From Candidatus Helarchaeota archaeon (GTDB lineage: Archaea; Asgardarchaeota; Lokiarchaeia; Helarchaeales; JABXJV01), in contig JABXJV010000048.1 in assembly GCA_013375355.1 (NCBI GenBank), positions 1 to 22,772 on the forward strand: a stretch of DNA of 22,772 bases, given 5' to 3'. The notes under the pieces are model-generated. The model saw nothing but the letters and a program-made list of their open reading frames with translations, made no database searches and had not been told where the DNA came from. The position numbers and the translations under genes are program-made. Below, in pieces: positions 7,795-16,795 of this stretch; the first letter of the stretch is position 1, and every line of letters begins with the position of its first letter.

Positions 7795-8238
7795 ATGTCA
7801 GAAGAAAGCAAAATCGCTATAGAGAATGCGACAAAAAAAAATTTACGTGAATTAAATGAGATTTTTGGGGATGGAGAAGCACATAAACAATATCCTAAAG
7901 CAATACATCGTCTTGTAGAAAAAATTACCAAAGCAAACCTATGGTTATATATACTCCGCCTTTTACAAGAGAAACCGCATTATGGTTATGAAATTAAAAA
8001 TAAGATCAAGGATAAATTTGGATTCTCACCTGCAATTGTAAGTGGGTACGTAATTTTATACAAAATGAAAAAAGATAATTTAGTCACTGTTAAGTGGGAA
8101 CCGAATGATGAAAAAAATCAAAACTCAGGCAAACCAAATAGAAAATATTATTATATTACAGATTTAGGAAATCAAACAATGGAGCTTGCAAGATCTTATT
8201 TAGCTGCTCTAATGACTGAAATCTTTGATAAAGTATAA
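7795..8238 (+). CDS. PadR-family transcriptional regulator
   Basis: 147 residues. A winged helix-turn-helix from about residue 43: LWLYILRLLQEKPHYGYEIKNKI is the PadR helix 1-2 signature, then recognition-helix region FSPAIVSGYVILYKMKKDNLV and a wing GKPNRKYYYITDLG. A short C-terminal helix (SYLAALMTEIFDKV) would serve dimerisation, as in the short PadR-s2 type. The 40-residue N-terminal extension is rich in Glu/Lys/Asn and is not part of the domain. ATG at 7795 follows AAGAGGAAG. The 206-nt upstream stretch is very AT-rich and contains TATA-like boxes but no clear operator. The regulated gene and signal are unknown. Confidence 0.88.
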   Translation: MSEESKIAIENATKKNLRELNEIFGDGEAHKQYPKAIHRLVEKITKANLWLYILRLLQEKPHYGYEIKNKIKDKFGFSPAIVSGYVILYKMKKDNLVTVKWEPNDEKNQNSGKPNRKYYYITDLGNQTMELARSYLAALMTEIFDKV

Positions 8239-8254
8239 CATCTAATTTTAATTA

Positions 8255-8286
8255 AGAAAAAATCTCATCTTAGTCAGATTTCTTTT
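8255..8286. terminator. Hairpin between convergent PadR and lipid-synthase genes
   Basis: AAATCT (8260-8265) pairs with AGATTT (8276-8281) over a 10-nt loop; after one mismatch the stem continues with A/T and G-U pairs. A-rich sequence to the left and T-rich to the right make it a candidate bidirectional terminator for the convergent genes ending at 8238 and 8295. Confidence 0.35.
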
Positions 8287-8294
8287 ATTTAATA

Positions 8295-9026
8295 TTAGTC
8301 GTCAGAATTTTGTTCTGTTATTGGTTCTTTTGGGAAATTCTTATATGCCGCAATTATTCTGTGAACAACTGTAATTTGTGTTATAATGGCTAGAATTAAA
8401 ACGCCGAAACCTATAGGTCCCCAGCGTTGATCTATAATTGAATTAGGATCAGTATAATAAATTAAGCCTTGAATAAAAATAGTAGCACAAATAATAAGCA
8501 TACGCTCAGAACGTTCTGCAATTCCTACAGCCATGTGTTTGCTATCAACTCCTCCTGCCTCCCCTCTGGCTCTGGTATAAGACACAAGAAAGGACCCAAT
8601 TATGGCAAAAATTCCGACATATAATTCACAATATCCAGAATAAATTATAGCGAATAGATAAATTGTATCAGAATAACGATCCAAAACTGAGTCCAAAAAA
8701 CCTCCAAAAACCGTAATATTATTTTGATATCTTGCAACTGCACCATCGAATACATCAAAAAATCCGGACCAAAATAAGCAAACAAGCGCAAAAGCTAAAA
8801 ATAAAATTCTAGTATTTTCAGATAAAATATACGAAAAACCAAAAAATTCAATTTTAGGTGTTAAAATTTGTGATAAATAAATCATTACACCAGTTAAAAT
8901 AGATATAGAAAACCCAATCACTGTAATTCTATTAGGGGTTAGTCCAATTCTGTCTCCAAACCTTCCTAATGGCTCCAAAATTTTTTTTAATTTCGGCTTT
9001 GCTTTTGTTCCTACCAAGGTTTTCAC
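8295..9026 (-). CDS. CDP-alcohol phosphatidyltransferase, likely archaetidylinositol phosphate synthase
   Basis: 243-residue membrane enzyme with about six hydrophobic helices. The full family signature D-x2-D-G-x2-A-R-x8-G-x3-D-x3-D is present: Asp91, Asp94, Gly95, Ala98, Arg99, Gly108, Asp112, Asp116. The family condenses a CDP-linked diradylglycerol (CDP-archaeol in archaea) with an alcohol. The downstream SYTRARGEAGGV segment (149-160) resembles inositol-phosphate-using archaeal members, hence the tentative substrate of L-myo-inositol 1-phosphate; serine or glycerol phosphate cannot be excluded. Start is GTG at 9026; the ATG two bases further up hits TGA at once. No Shine-Dalgarno is obvious, so the message may be leaderless. 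It is followed at a distance on the same strand by nothing; the PadR gene converges on it. Confidence 0.88.
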   Translation of the reverse strand: MKTLVGTKAKPKLKKILEPLGRFGDRIGLTPNRITVIGFSISILTGVMIYLSQILTPKIEFFGFSYILSENTRILFLAFALVCLFWSGFFDVFDGAVARYQNNITVFGGFLDSVLDRYSDTIYLFAIIYSGYCELYVGIFAIIGSFLVSYTRARGEAGGVDSKHMAVGIAERSERMLIICATIFIQGLIYYTDPNSIIDQRWGPIGFGVLILAIITQITVVHRIIAAYKNFPKEPITEQNSDD

Positions 9027-9154
9027 ATAAAATTGTATTTTTATAAGAATTTCAGAAAAATTATAAAAATGTTTTTGAACAGAAATGATATAAAAATATT
9101 TAAGTTCTCCTTAAAACATCGTTTTTTCTAAATTTTTGAAGAAAGAGAAATTAG

Positions 9155-10903
9155 TTAATTAGTAATTTTTTGAAATCTATTTATTATCCAATTTTTATCT
9201 AGTAATAATAAAAGAGGTGCCAATCTTGGACCTGACTTTCTTCCTATAAGAGCTAAATAAATAGTTTCAAAGAATTTTTTTGGATTTCCGAGTGATTTTC
9301 CAATTGTAAATAATTGGTTTTGGAGCTCTTGATCATCCCAATCAACATCTTTTTGAACTAATTTTTCAACTTGTATTAAAACGGATTTTTGGTCCGCTGT
9401 AAATTTATTTTTAAGTTCTAATAGTTTTTCTTCCGAAAAATCGAATTTCAACTTTTCAGGGGCAAAATTATTAATCCAATATCTAGCCCTGTTCAAAGTA
9501 TCATTAATTATAGTCTTAATTTCACCATTAATGACTCTTTTATTATAAGTTCTAGATATCATATCTCTTGATTTTTCTAAAATTTGTTTATGAGGTAATA
9601 AAGCTTCAAGTTGGGATATATCAATTGCAAATCTAAAGGGCAGAAAATAAGGCATTTTATCTGAAATTTTTTTAATTTGGATTAATTCATAAAGTCTTAT
9701 ATTATAATCCTTTCTCTCATCTTTTTCTAAACCATAGTATATCTTTGTCAGTTTCTCGAAATCGAAAATTAATTTTGGAATATCATTATGATCGTCAATC
9801 ATTTTATACATATTTTTGAGTTTCTGAAGGGACATAATATTAGTTTGAGAATTTGGTTTGCGAAGAAAGAATAATTTTAAGGTTTCTGGTGGTGCTAAAC
9901 TAGGCCAATCCCACGTAGAGATTATATTTCCTTTAGAAGCACTCATCTTTTCTTTTCCAATTAATATATACTCATAAGGTTGTAAATCATTGCTCGCTTT
10001 AGTTGGACAGGGTTCAGGCCAATCATAAATCAATTCTGATATTGTTCCTGCAACCCAAAAAGAACCTACACCTACAGGACCATAACCTTCGTGTGGACAA
10101 TTAACCCCATGTTCCTTTCCAAAAGGTTCAAATGTTACATCCCAAATATGCCATTCAGCTGCCCATTCGGTTTTCCAACCCAATTTTCCAAATCCTTTCT
10201 TAATATCACTAACTCCTTCATGACCACAACCCTTTACAGTTGCATGTTTAAATTGATAATCTTCACATGAATAAGTAACATTATCACCATCGATCTTTTT
10301 CATACGAGTAGTAATTATCTTACCACAGTTATCACAAATTGGCTGCCAGGGAATCCAATTCTCAGGTAATGGATTGGCAGGGTTTCGATATTTATTAATA
10401 ATTTCTCTTAATTTTTTCACTTTTTCTAAAGCAATTTTAATTTCATTATAAAATTTTCCAGCTCTATAATATTTTGTAGTTGAATAAACCTCCATTTTTA
10501 CTCCAAAATTATCTTTTAAACTATTTACGAATAAATTAACAAAGTGATCAGAATAATTGTCACAGCAACCCTCTGGGCAAGGCAGATCACTTACGGGTTT
10601 ACCTAAATATTTTTTAAATTCTTTCGGGATACCTGCTGGAACTTTGCGGAATGGATCTGAGTCCTCTGTAACCCAAAAGAATTTAATATTTTTTTCCCCA
10701 CTATCTCTTAAAGCTTTTACAACAGCTTCGGCTCTAAATACATCACATGCATTCCCAATATGGGGAACACCTGAAATAGAGGTGCTGCTCTTAATTGAAT
10801 GTGGAGTTTTGGGAATCTTCTTATCAATATAATTATATTTTTCTCTTTCTATCAATTTCTTAGCTAATTTATCTGCCCATATATGCGTTTTAGACTCTGC
10901 CAT
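9155..10903 (-). CDS. lysS: Class I lysyl-tRNA synthetase
   Basis: 582 residues; it charges tRNA-Lys. The class I Rossmann signatures are HIGN (48-51, in SGVPHIGNACD) and KMSASK (319-324, in GKEKMSASKGN). A zinc-ribbon insertion shows Cys190-x2-Cys193 and Cys213/Cys226. The C-terminal third is helical, as expected for the alpha-helix-cage anticodon domain. Class I LysRS is typical of many archaea, whereas most bacteria and eukaryotes use an unrelated class II enzyme. ATG at 10903 with a weak GTGGT upstream. It lies 128 nt upstream of the phosphatidyltransferase gene on the same strand. Confidence 0.97.
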   Translation of the reverse strand: MAESKTHIWADKLAKKLIEREKYNYIDKKIPKTPHSIKSSTSISGVPHIGNACDVFRAEAVVKALRDSGEKNIKFFWVTEDSDPFRKVPAGIPKEFKKYLGKPVSDLPCPEGCCDNYSDHFVNLFVNSLKDNFGVKMEVYSTTKYYRAGKFYNEIKIALEKVKKLREIINKYRNPANPLPENWIPWQPICDNCGKIITTRMKKIDGDNVTYSCEDYQFKHATVKGCGHEGVSDIKKGFGKLGWKTEWAAEWHIWDVTFEPFGKEHGVNCPHEGYGPVGVGSFWVAGTISELIYDWPEPCPTKASNDLQPYEYILIGKEKMSASKGNIISTWDWPSLAPPETLKLFFLRKPNSQTNIMSLQKLKNMYKMIDDHNDIPKLIFDFEKLTKIYYGLEKDERKDYNIRLYELIQIKKISDKMPYFLPFRFAIDISQLEALLPHKQILEKSRDMISRTYNKRVINGEIKTIINDTLNRARYWINNFAPEKLKFDFSEEKLLELKNKFTADQKSVLIQVEKLVQKDVDWDDQELQNQLFTIGKSLGNPKKFFETIYLALIGRKSGPRLAPLLLLLDKNWIINRFQKITN

Positions 10904-11096
10904 AATTTATACCACTATATTTCGATAAAAAAATTGTTCTTTTTTTTAAACAAGTCAATTACTTTAAAATTTAATTATTTTTTTATTATTTTTTAATCTG
11001 AAGATTATAGGAAAAAAATAATCAAGGGATAAAAAGAATTTATTTATGTGAATTAATTTTATTTTTTTAGATAGATAAAATATAGTGGGAATAAGA

Positions 11097-11591
11097 ATGA
11101 TCCGCGCAGTTTATGCGTTTCACAAAAACGGACAGTTGATGTTCTCTAAACAATTTTTTAGAGAAGAAACACTTGATAAGCAACATAGTCCGGATTTAAT
11201 CACTGGACTTTTATCCGCAATTTCACAATTTGCGGAGTCTATGGGGGGAAAAGGGATTCAGAAAATTGAGATGGAGGAGAAATATTCAATTATTGGGATT
11301 CATAGTCCTAAATATTCCGTAAGACTTGTCATTTTAACCGACTTGGGGGATGATACTGGTGAATGTAACTATTTTTTAAAACGTTGTAGACAAAGTTTTG
11401 TCTTAAAAAATAGAAAGGCTTTGGAAAAAATAAGAAAGGGAGCATTGGTAAATACTGATCATTTTTTAGATTGGGGGGAAAATAATTTACCAAGGTTAAT
11501 GCATGACTTAGAACTCATGTCAATAGAAGAAGCCATGTCAGGGACAATAAGAAAAATTGCAAAATTGGCTAAAGATAAAAAAGAGAAATGA
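11097..11591 (+). CDS. Longin-like small protein
   Basis: 164 residues from ATG 11097, which follows GTGGGAATAAG; a GTG at 11085 in frame would add four residues. The opening MIRAVYAFHKNGQLMFSKQ, a beta-hairpin that ends in a turn (NGQ) then [LM]FSK, is how longin folds (SNARE, AP sigma and SRP-receptor types) begin. It is followed by helix PDLITGLLSAISQFAESMG, then strands KIEMEEKYSIIGIHS and YSVRLVILTD. That strand-helix-strand order supports a longin/roadblock-type fold over about 110 residues. The C-terminal 45 residues are helical and charged. Asgard genomes carry many such domains, linked by inference to small-GTPase or membrane roles. The assignment is by pattern, not catalytic motif. 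Confidence 0.65.
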   Translation: MIRAVYAFHKNGQLMFSKQFFREETLDKQHSPDLITGLLSAISQFAESMGGKGIQKIEMEEKYSIIGIHSPKYSVRLVILTDLGDDTGECNYFLKRCRQSFVLKNRKALEKIRKGALVNTDHFLDWGENNLPRLMHDLELMSIEEAMSGTIRKIAKLAKDKKEK

Positions 11592-11599
11592 ATTTTTTA

Positions 11600-11629
11600 T
11601 TTCAAATTAAAAAAAGGTGATATTTGAAA
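11600..11629. terminator. Hairpin between convergent longin-like and hydrolase genes
   Basis: TTTCAAAT (11600-11607) and ATTTGAAA (11622-11629) form a perfect 8-bp stem with a 14-nt loop in the 43-nt gap between two convergent stop codons. A T-rich run precedes it on the plus strand. A candidate bidirectional terminator. Confidence 0.4.
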
Positions 11630-11634
11630 ACTCT

Positions 11635-12216
11635 TTATTTAAATTCTTTTTCTACCTCTTTTTCTGTTATAACTTTAGCATTATGAACAGTTTCCATTTG
11701 TTTTAATGCCCATTCATGGTCTTCAATCGCTAATCCTGCAGTACCGTCTTTAACCACTACTACCTTATAACCGCGTTGGGATGCATCTGCACTGCTATAC
11801 ATTATGCAAATATTAGTAAGAACACCAGTTAAAATCACTGTGTTAATGTTTAATTCTCTCAACCACAAGTCTAAATCAGTTCCATAGAAGCCGCTATATC
11901 TGCGTTTCGGGATTACGACTTCTCCTCCTTCTAAATCTGGTTTTAATTCATCAATCACCATAGCTCCTTTCGTTCTGGCAACACAATGAGGTGGCCAAAT
12001 TTTAAATTCAGGATCTGTCTTTTTATGGTTATCACAAAGATATAATACGCTCCAACCTTTGTCTCGGGCATAATTTAGAAGTTTAGATATAGTTGGAACA
12101 ATTTTACGACCAGCGGGTACTTCTAATGAAGCTCCTTCATTTATAAAATCATTTAACATGTCAATGATAAGTAAAGCTTTATCGGGCAATTTTAATTCCT
12201 CGAGCTGATATACCAA
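11635..12216 (-). CDS. Isochorismatase-like cysteine hydrolase, probable nicotinamidase
   Basis: 193 residues. Catalytic triad visible as Asp19 (LLIIDMLNDF), Lys104 (VVIPKRRYSGF) and Cys137 (TGVLTNICI), with the usual cis-peptide region at GVLT. The nicotinamidase metal site is also present: Asp62, His64 (CDNHKKTDPEF) and His77 (WPPHC). Nicotinamidase deaminates nicotinamide to nicotinate for NAD salvage; the metal ligands favour it over plain isochorismatase or other amidases, which usually lack them. The gene is divergent from rnhB, whose start lies 76 nt away, and convergent with the longin-like gene. Start ATG at 12216, with only a short leader before AT-rich TATA-like sequence. Confidence 0.85.
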   Translation of the reverse strand: MVYQLEELKLPDKALLIIDMLNDFINEGASLEVPAGRKIVPTISKLLNYARDKGWSVLYLCDNHKKTDPEFKIWPPHCVARTKGAMVIDELKPDLEGGEVVIPKRRYSGFYGTDLDLWLRELNINTVILTGVLTNICIMYSSADASQRGYKVVVVKDGTAGLAIEDHEWALKQMETVHNAKVITEKEVEKEFK

Positions 12217-12292
12217 TTTTATAAATATTTGTTTCCTAATTGATATAAATATTAAAAATATTAATAAAATTCATCTTGGGTAAATTTTTAGA

Positions 12293-12988
12293 ATGAATGA
12301 AATAATTATAGCTGGAATTGATGAGGCAGGTAGAGGCCCTCTTTTTGGTCCAATGGTAATGGCGATAGTTGCAATAAAAAAAAATGAACAAGGTTTTTTA
12401 GTAGACTTGGGAGTAAAAGACAGCAAACAATTAACACCAGAAAAACGTACTAAAATTAGCTCTAAATTGAAAAAAACAATTAATTATGAAATTGTTTCTA
12501 TTTCACCAGAAGAAATAGATAATGCCTTAATATCAAAAGAATTAAATTTAAATTGGTTGGAAGCCATAAAATCCTCTGAATTACTTATCGCTTTGAATAA
12601 AAGGATTAAAATTGACAAACTCTATTTAGATTGCCCTAGTAATAATATAAAAGCATATACAAAATACTTGAAAAACTACATATCAACTCTTTCAAAATCT
12701 GTAAAACCTCAAATTATCGCAGAATTTAAGGCAGATGAAATATATCCAGTTGTATCTGCTGCTTCTATTCTTGCTAAAGTGGAAAGAGACAGAGAAATTC
12801 AAAAATTGAAAGAAGAGTATGGTGATTTAGGAAGTGGTTATCCGTCTGATGAGAAAACAAGAAAATTTTTAAAAAACTGGATAAAAAAGCATAATGATTT
12901 ACCACCATTTGTTCGCAAAACATGGAAAACTGTGAAAAATATTAAAAATGAATTGTCACAAAAAAAATTAGATAGTTTCAATAAATGA
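12293..12988 (+). CDS. rnhB: Ribonuclease HII
   Basis: 231 residues. It cleaves RNA in RNA-DNA hybrids, including single ribonucleotides in DNA. Motif GIDEAGRGPLFGPMV gives Asp10 and Glu11; Asp113 lies in YLDCP and Asp148 in FKADEIYPVVSAASILAKVERD, completing the DEDD metal site. The VKDSKQL segment (41-47) is also conserved. The C-terminal 35 residues are Lys-rich, as in many archaeal forms. The length fits the archaeal family. ATG at 12293 has no strong Shine-Dalgarno. It stands alone, divergent from the nicotinamidase-like gene. Confidence 0.96.
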   Translation: MNEIIIAGIDEAGRGPLFGPMVMAIVAIKKNEQGFLVDLGVKDSKQLTPEKRTKISSKLKKTINYEIVSISPEEIDNALISKELNLNWLEAIKSSELLIALNKRIKIDKLYLDCPSNNIKAYTKYLKNYISTLSKSVKPQIIAEFKADEIYPVVSAASILAKVERDREIQKLKEEYGDLGSGYPSDEKTRKFLKNWIKKHNDLPPFVRKTWKTVKNIKNELSQKKLDSFNK

Positions 12989-13096
12989 GAGTACGATTTA
13001 AATCCAATTTATTTTAATTAAATGTATCAAAAATATCAAAAATTCAATAAAGGTAATTTTGTTAAAAAATAATTAATTATATCTATTTGAGTTATA

Positions 13097-14368
13097 ATGA
13101 AAATTAAATCGATTTTTATATTCGGGCTATTAATAGGGCTTTTAACGTTTTCTACATTTATTTATAACTCAAATGCTCAATATTATTTTAATTTTGACAC
13201 ATTTAAACTTGAGGAGGACCCTAATATTGTTACTCGGAGGGATCTGATTCTTCATTTTATGACACTTAATTTTTATGATGCTGGTATGAAAGGTTTTTCA
13301 AACAAGATTAGCGGTCATGTAGATTTAAAAACAACCTATCAGGGGATTTCCGCAGTAACTTCAATATTTGGTCAATACAAAGGCATTAGTATGCCTTGGT
13401 TGATATTTTGGCTAACTGGTACTTTTAAAGGATTATATGGTCAAATTGCGGGCAGTAATATACCTATTGAGTTTTATTTCGGAAAGATTACCAGTTTTAT
13501 TGGTTCAAGATGGAATGTATCCTTAAGAGCATATGGTGAAAATAGTAAATACGACTTAAATCTATATAGTACTTACTATGCAGTAGCAGCTCTTGAACTT
13601 CTTGGAAAGAGTGCCGACTCTCGTATTGTAAATTTCGTCGATAGTTTACAAAATGATGACGGGGGATTTAGCAATACTTATAATCAATCTTCATCTTTAC
13701 GAGCAACTTTGTATGCCATTAGATTGTTAAGGAAATTTGGAAGATTAGATTTAATCGATAACGCTTCAGATTGGATTATTCAGACTCAAAATTTAGAGGT
13801 TAGTTCAGAAAACTATGGTGCCTTTTCGGGCAATAAAACTGACCCAACATACGCAATTTATTCAACTTATGAAGCCATTTCAGCTTTACTTGCTGCCAAT
13901 GGATCTCTTATAGGTATAAATAAAATTGCTGCCGCAAACTGGATTGCGGCCCGTCAAAATCTAAATCAAAAATCAGGAAGCGGATCAGATTATGGAGGGT
14001 TTGGAAATCCAAATGATATTAGATCTATCATGTCAAGCTCTAGCGCAGCAGTTAAAGCTTTAAAATTATTAGGCGGACTTAGTAGAATAAAATTTCTTGA
14101 ATTAATTATTTGGGTATTTTCTAGCCAAAGATTACTATATGGAGGGTTTGGATCCTCCCCTGCGACATCAGTTTCTACAGTTTCATCAACTTACCATGCA
14201 TTAGAAATTTTGAAAGTGTATGGATGGCCTATTTTATTACTTTTCACACAAGTTCCGTGGCAATTAGAATCCGAATTACATTGGAGTTTATGGCTTTTAA
14301 TCTTATTGACAGTATTCTTAATTTCAATAGTCATTTTACAAGCAATTTGGAAACGAAGAAGAGAATAA
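13097..14368 (+). CDS. Secreted, membrane-anchored prenyltransferase-like (alpha/alpha toroid) protein
   Basis: 423 residues. Signal peptide 1-27 (hydrophobic FIFGLLIGLLTFSTFIY, cleavage after SNA). A C-terminal membrane helix (about 396-416) followed by KRRRE would anchor the protein with its bulk outside. The ectodomain carries repeats of the squalene-cyclase/protein-prenyltransferase-beta type: helix pairs each ending in DGGF (188-191), YGAF (240-243), YGGF (299-302) and YGGF (348-351), preceded by ST[YA].A..AL or similar. The Asp/Cys/His zinc ligands of prenyltransferases and the DxDD of cyclases are not seen, so catalysis is doubtful; a binding scaffold at the surface is more likely. Start ATG at 13097. 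Convergent with methylmalonyl-CoA mutase. Confidence 0.8.
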   Translation: MKIKSIFIFGLLIGLLTFSTFIYNSNAQYYFNFDTFKLEEDPNIVTRRDLILHFMTLNFYDAGMKGFSNKISGHVDLKTTYQGISAVTSIFGQYKGISMPWLIFWLTGTFKGLYGQIAGSNIPIEFYFGKITSFIGSRWNVSLRAYGENSKYDLNLYSTYYAVAALELLGKSADSRIVNFVDSLQNDDGGFSNTYNQSSSLRATLYAIRLLRKFGRLDLIDNASDWIIQTQNLEVSSENYGAFSGNKTDPTYAIYSTYEAISALLAANGSLIGINKIAAANWIAARQNLNQKSGSGSDYGGFGNPNDIRSIMSSSSAAVKALKLLGGLSRIKFLELIIWVFSSQRLLYGGFGSSPATSVSTVSSTYHALEILKVYGWPILLLFTQVPWQLESELHWSLWLLILLTVFLISIVILQAIWKRRRE

Positions 14369-14385
14369 AACTCTAAAATCTCTTC
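14358..14385. terminator. Hairpin across the end of the toroid-protein gene
   Basis: GAAGAGA (14358-14364) and TCTCTTC (14379-14385) form a perfect 7-bp stem with a 14-nt loop that includes the TAA stop (14366-14368). It lies between convergent genes ending at 14368 and 14405. A candidate bidirectional terminator. Confidence 0.4.
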
Positions 14386-14404
14386 CCACATTTGAAATAA
14401 TATA

Positions 14405-16063
<1,659 letters not shown>

Positions 16064-16238
16064 TTATCTCATCTCAAGCAATTACATGAATAAAAAGAAT
16101 TTTGAAAATTTATCAAATATCATCTTTTTTGAGACAAATTATTTATTACTCAAATAAAAATATAATTTTTCAAAAGTTATTATTTAATTTTTTATTGCTG
16201 CATAAAAAGAAAAAAAATAAATTACTATGTTATTATGC

Positions 16239-16778
16239 TTACTTTTTCATTTCTTTACCTTTTTCTTTGAGCTCTTTTAGTAACTTTTTTTCCAACCCTC
16301 CCCCTTTTAAAATATCCAAGAGGAGTTCTGGAATAAGACTAGCTTTAAAGGTTTTTCCTGTTGTCTTATTTTTAATTTCAGCAGTAGAAACATTGATTTC
16401 TATCTCATCCCCTGTATTAAATTCCTTTGATATCCCGTCTAATTCAAATAATGGTAGACCTATTGCAAATGAGGACCTATAAAAGATACGTGCGAAGGAT
16501 TCAGCAACTACCGCATTAATCCCTTTTTCTCGAAGGATAATTGGAGCAGTTTCACGACTTGAACCACAACCAAAATTACGACCAGCTACAATTACATCTC
16601 CTTCTTTTACTTCACTTGGAAATTCCTTAATAACAGTATCACAAGTATGTGCAAGTGTTGCTTTAACATCATCCAAGTATTTTCCAGGTGTAATTACATC
16701 AGTATCTACATTATCTGGGAATAGCCATACTTTCCCAATAACTTGTTCTTTATATCCTCCTTTTTTTAATTCCATCAT
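16239..16778 (-). CDS. leuD: 3-isopropylmalate dehydratase / homoaconitase-type small subunit
   Basis: 179 residues from the ATG at 16778. Swivel domain of the aconitase family that pairs with the Fe-S large subunit. It shows FPDNVDTDVITPGKYL near the N-terminus and the substrate loop GRNFGCGSSRETAP. A perfect GAGGTGAT (16790-16783) sits just before this ATG, so it is preferred over a TTG at 16799 that would add seven residues and overlap leuC. It starts 17 nt after the leuC stop, forming an operon. The partner acts in leucine or a related 2-oxoacid chain-elongation path; sequence does not decide between isopropylmalate and homoaconitate type substrates. The Lys-rich C-terminal tail is unremarkable. 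Confidence 0.93.
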   Translation of the reverse strand: MMELKKGGYKEQVIGKVWLFPDNVDTDVITPGKYLDDVKATLAHTCDTVIKEFPSEVKEGDVIVAGRNFGCGSSRETAPIILREKGINAVVAESFARIFYRSSFAIGLPLFELDGISKEFNTGDEIEINVSTAEIKNKTTGKTFKASLIPELLLDILKGGGLEKKLLKELKEKGKEMKK

Positions 16779-16782
16779 GTTA

Positions 16783-16790
16783 ATCACCTC
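16783..16790 (-). promoter_or_regulatory. Shine-Dalgarno of leuD
   Basis: GAGGTGAT on the minus strand, a full anti-16S match, lies four bases before the ATG at 16778. It decides the leuD start. Confidence 0.75.
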
Positions 16791-16795
16791 ATTTT

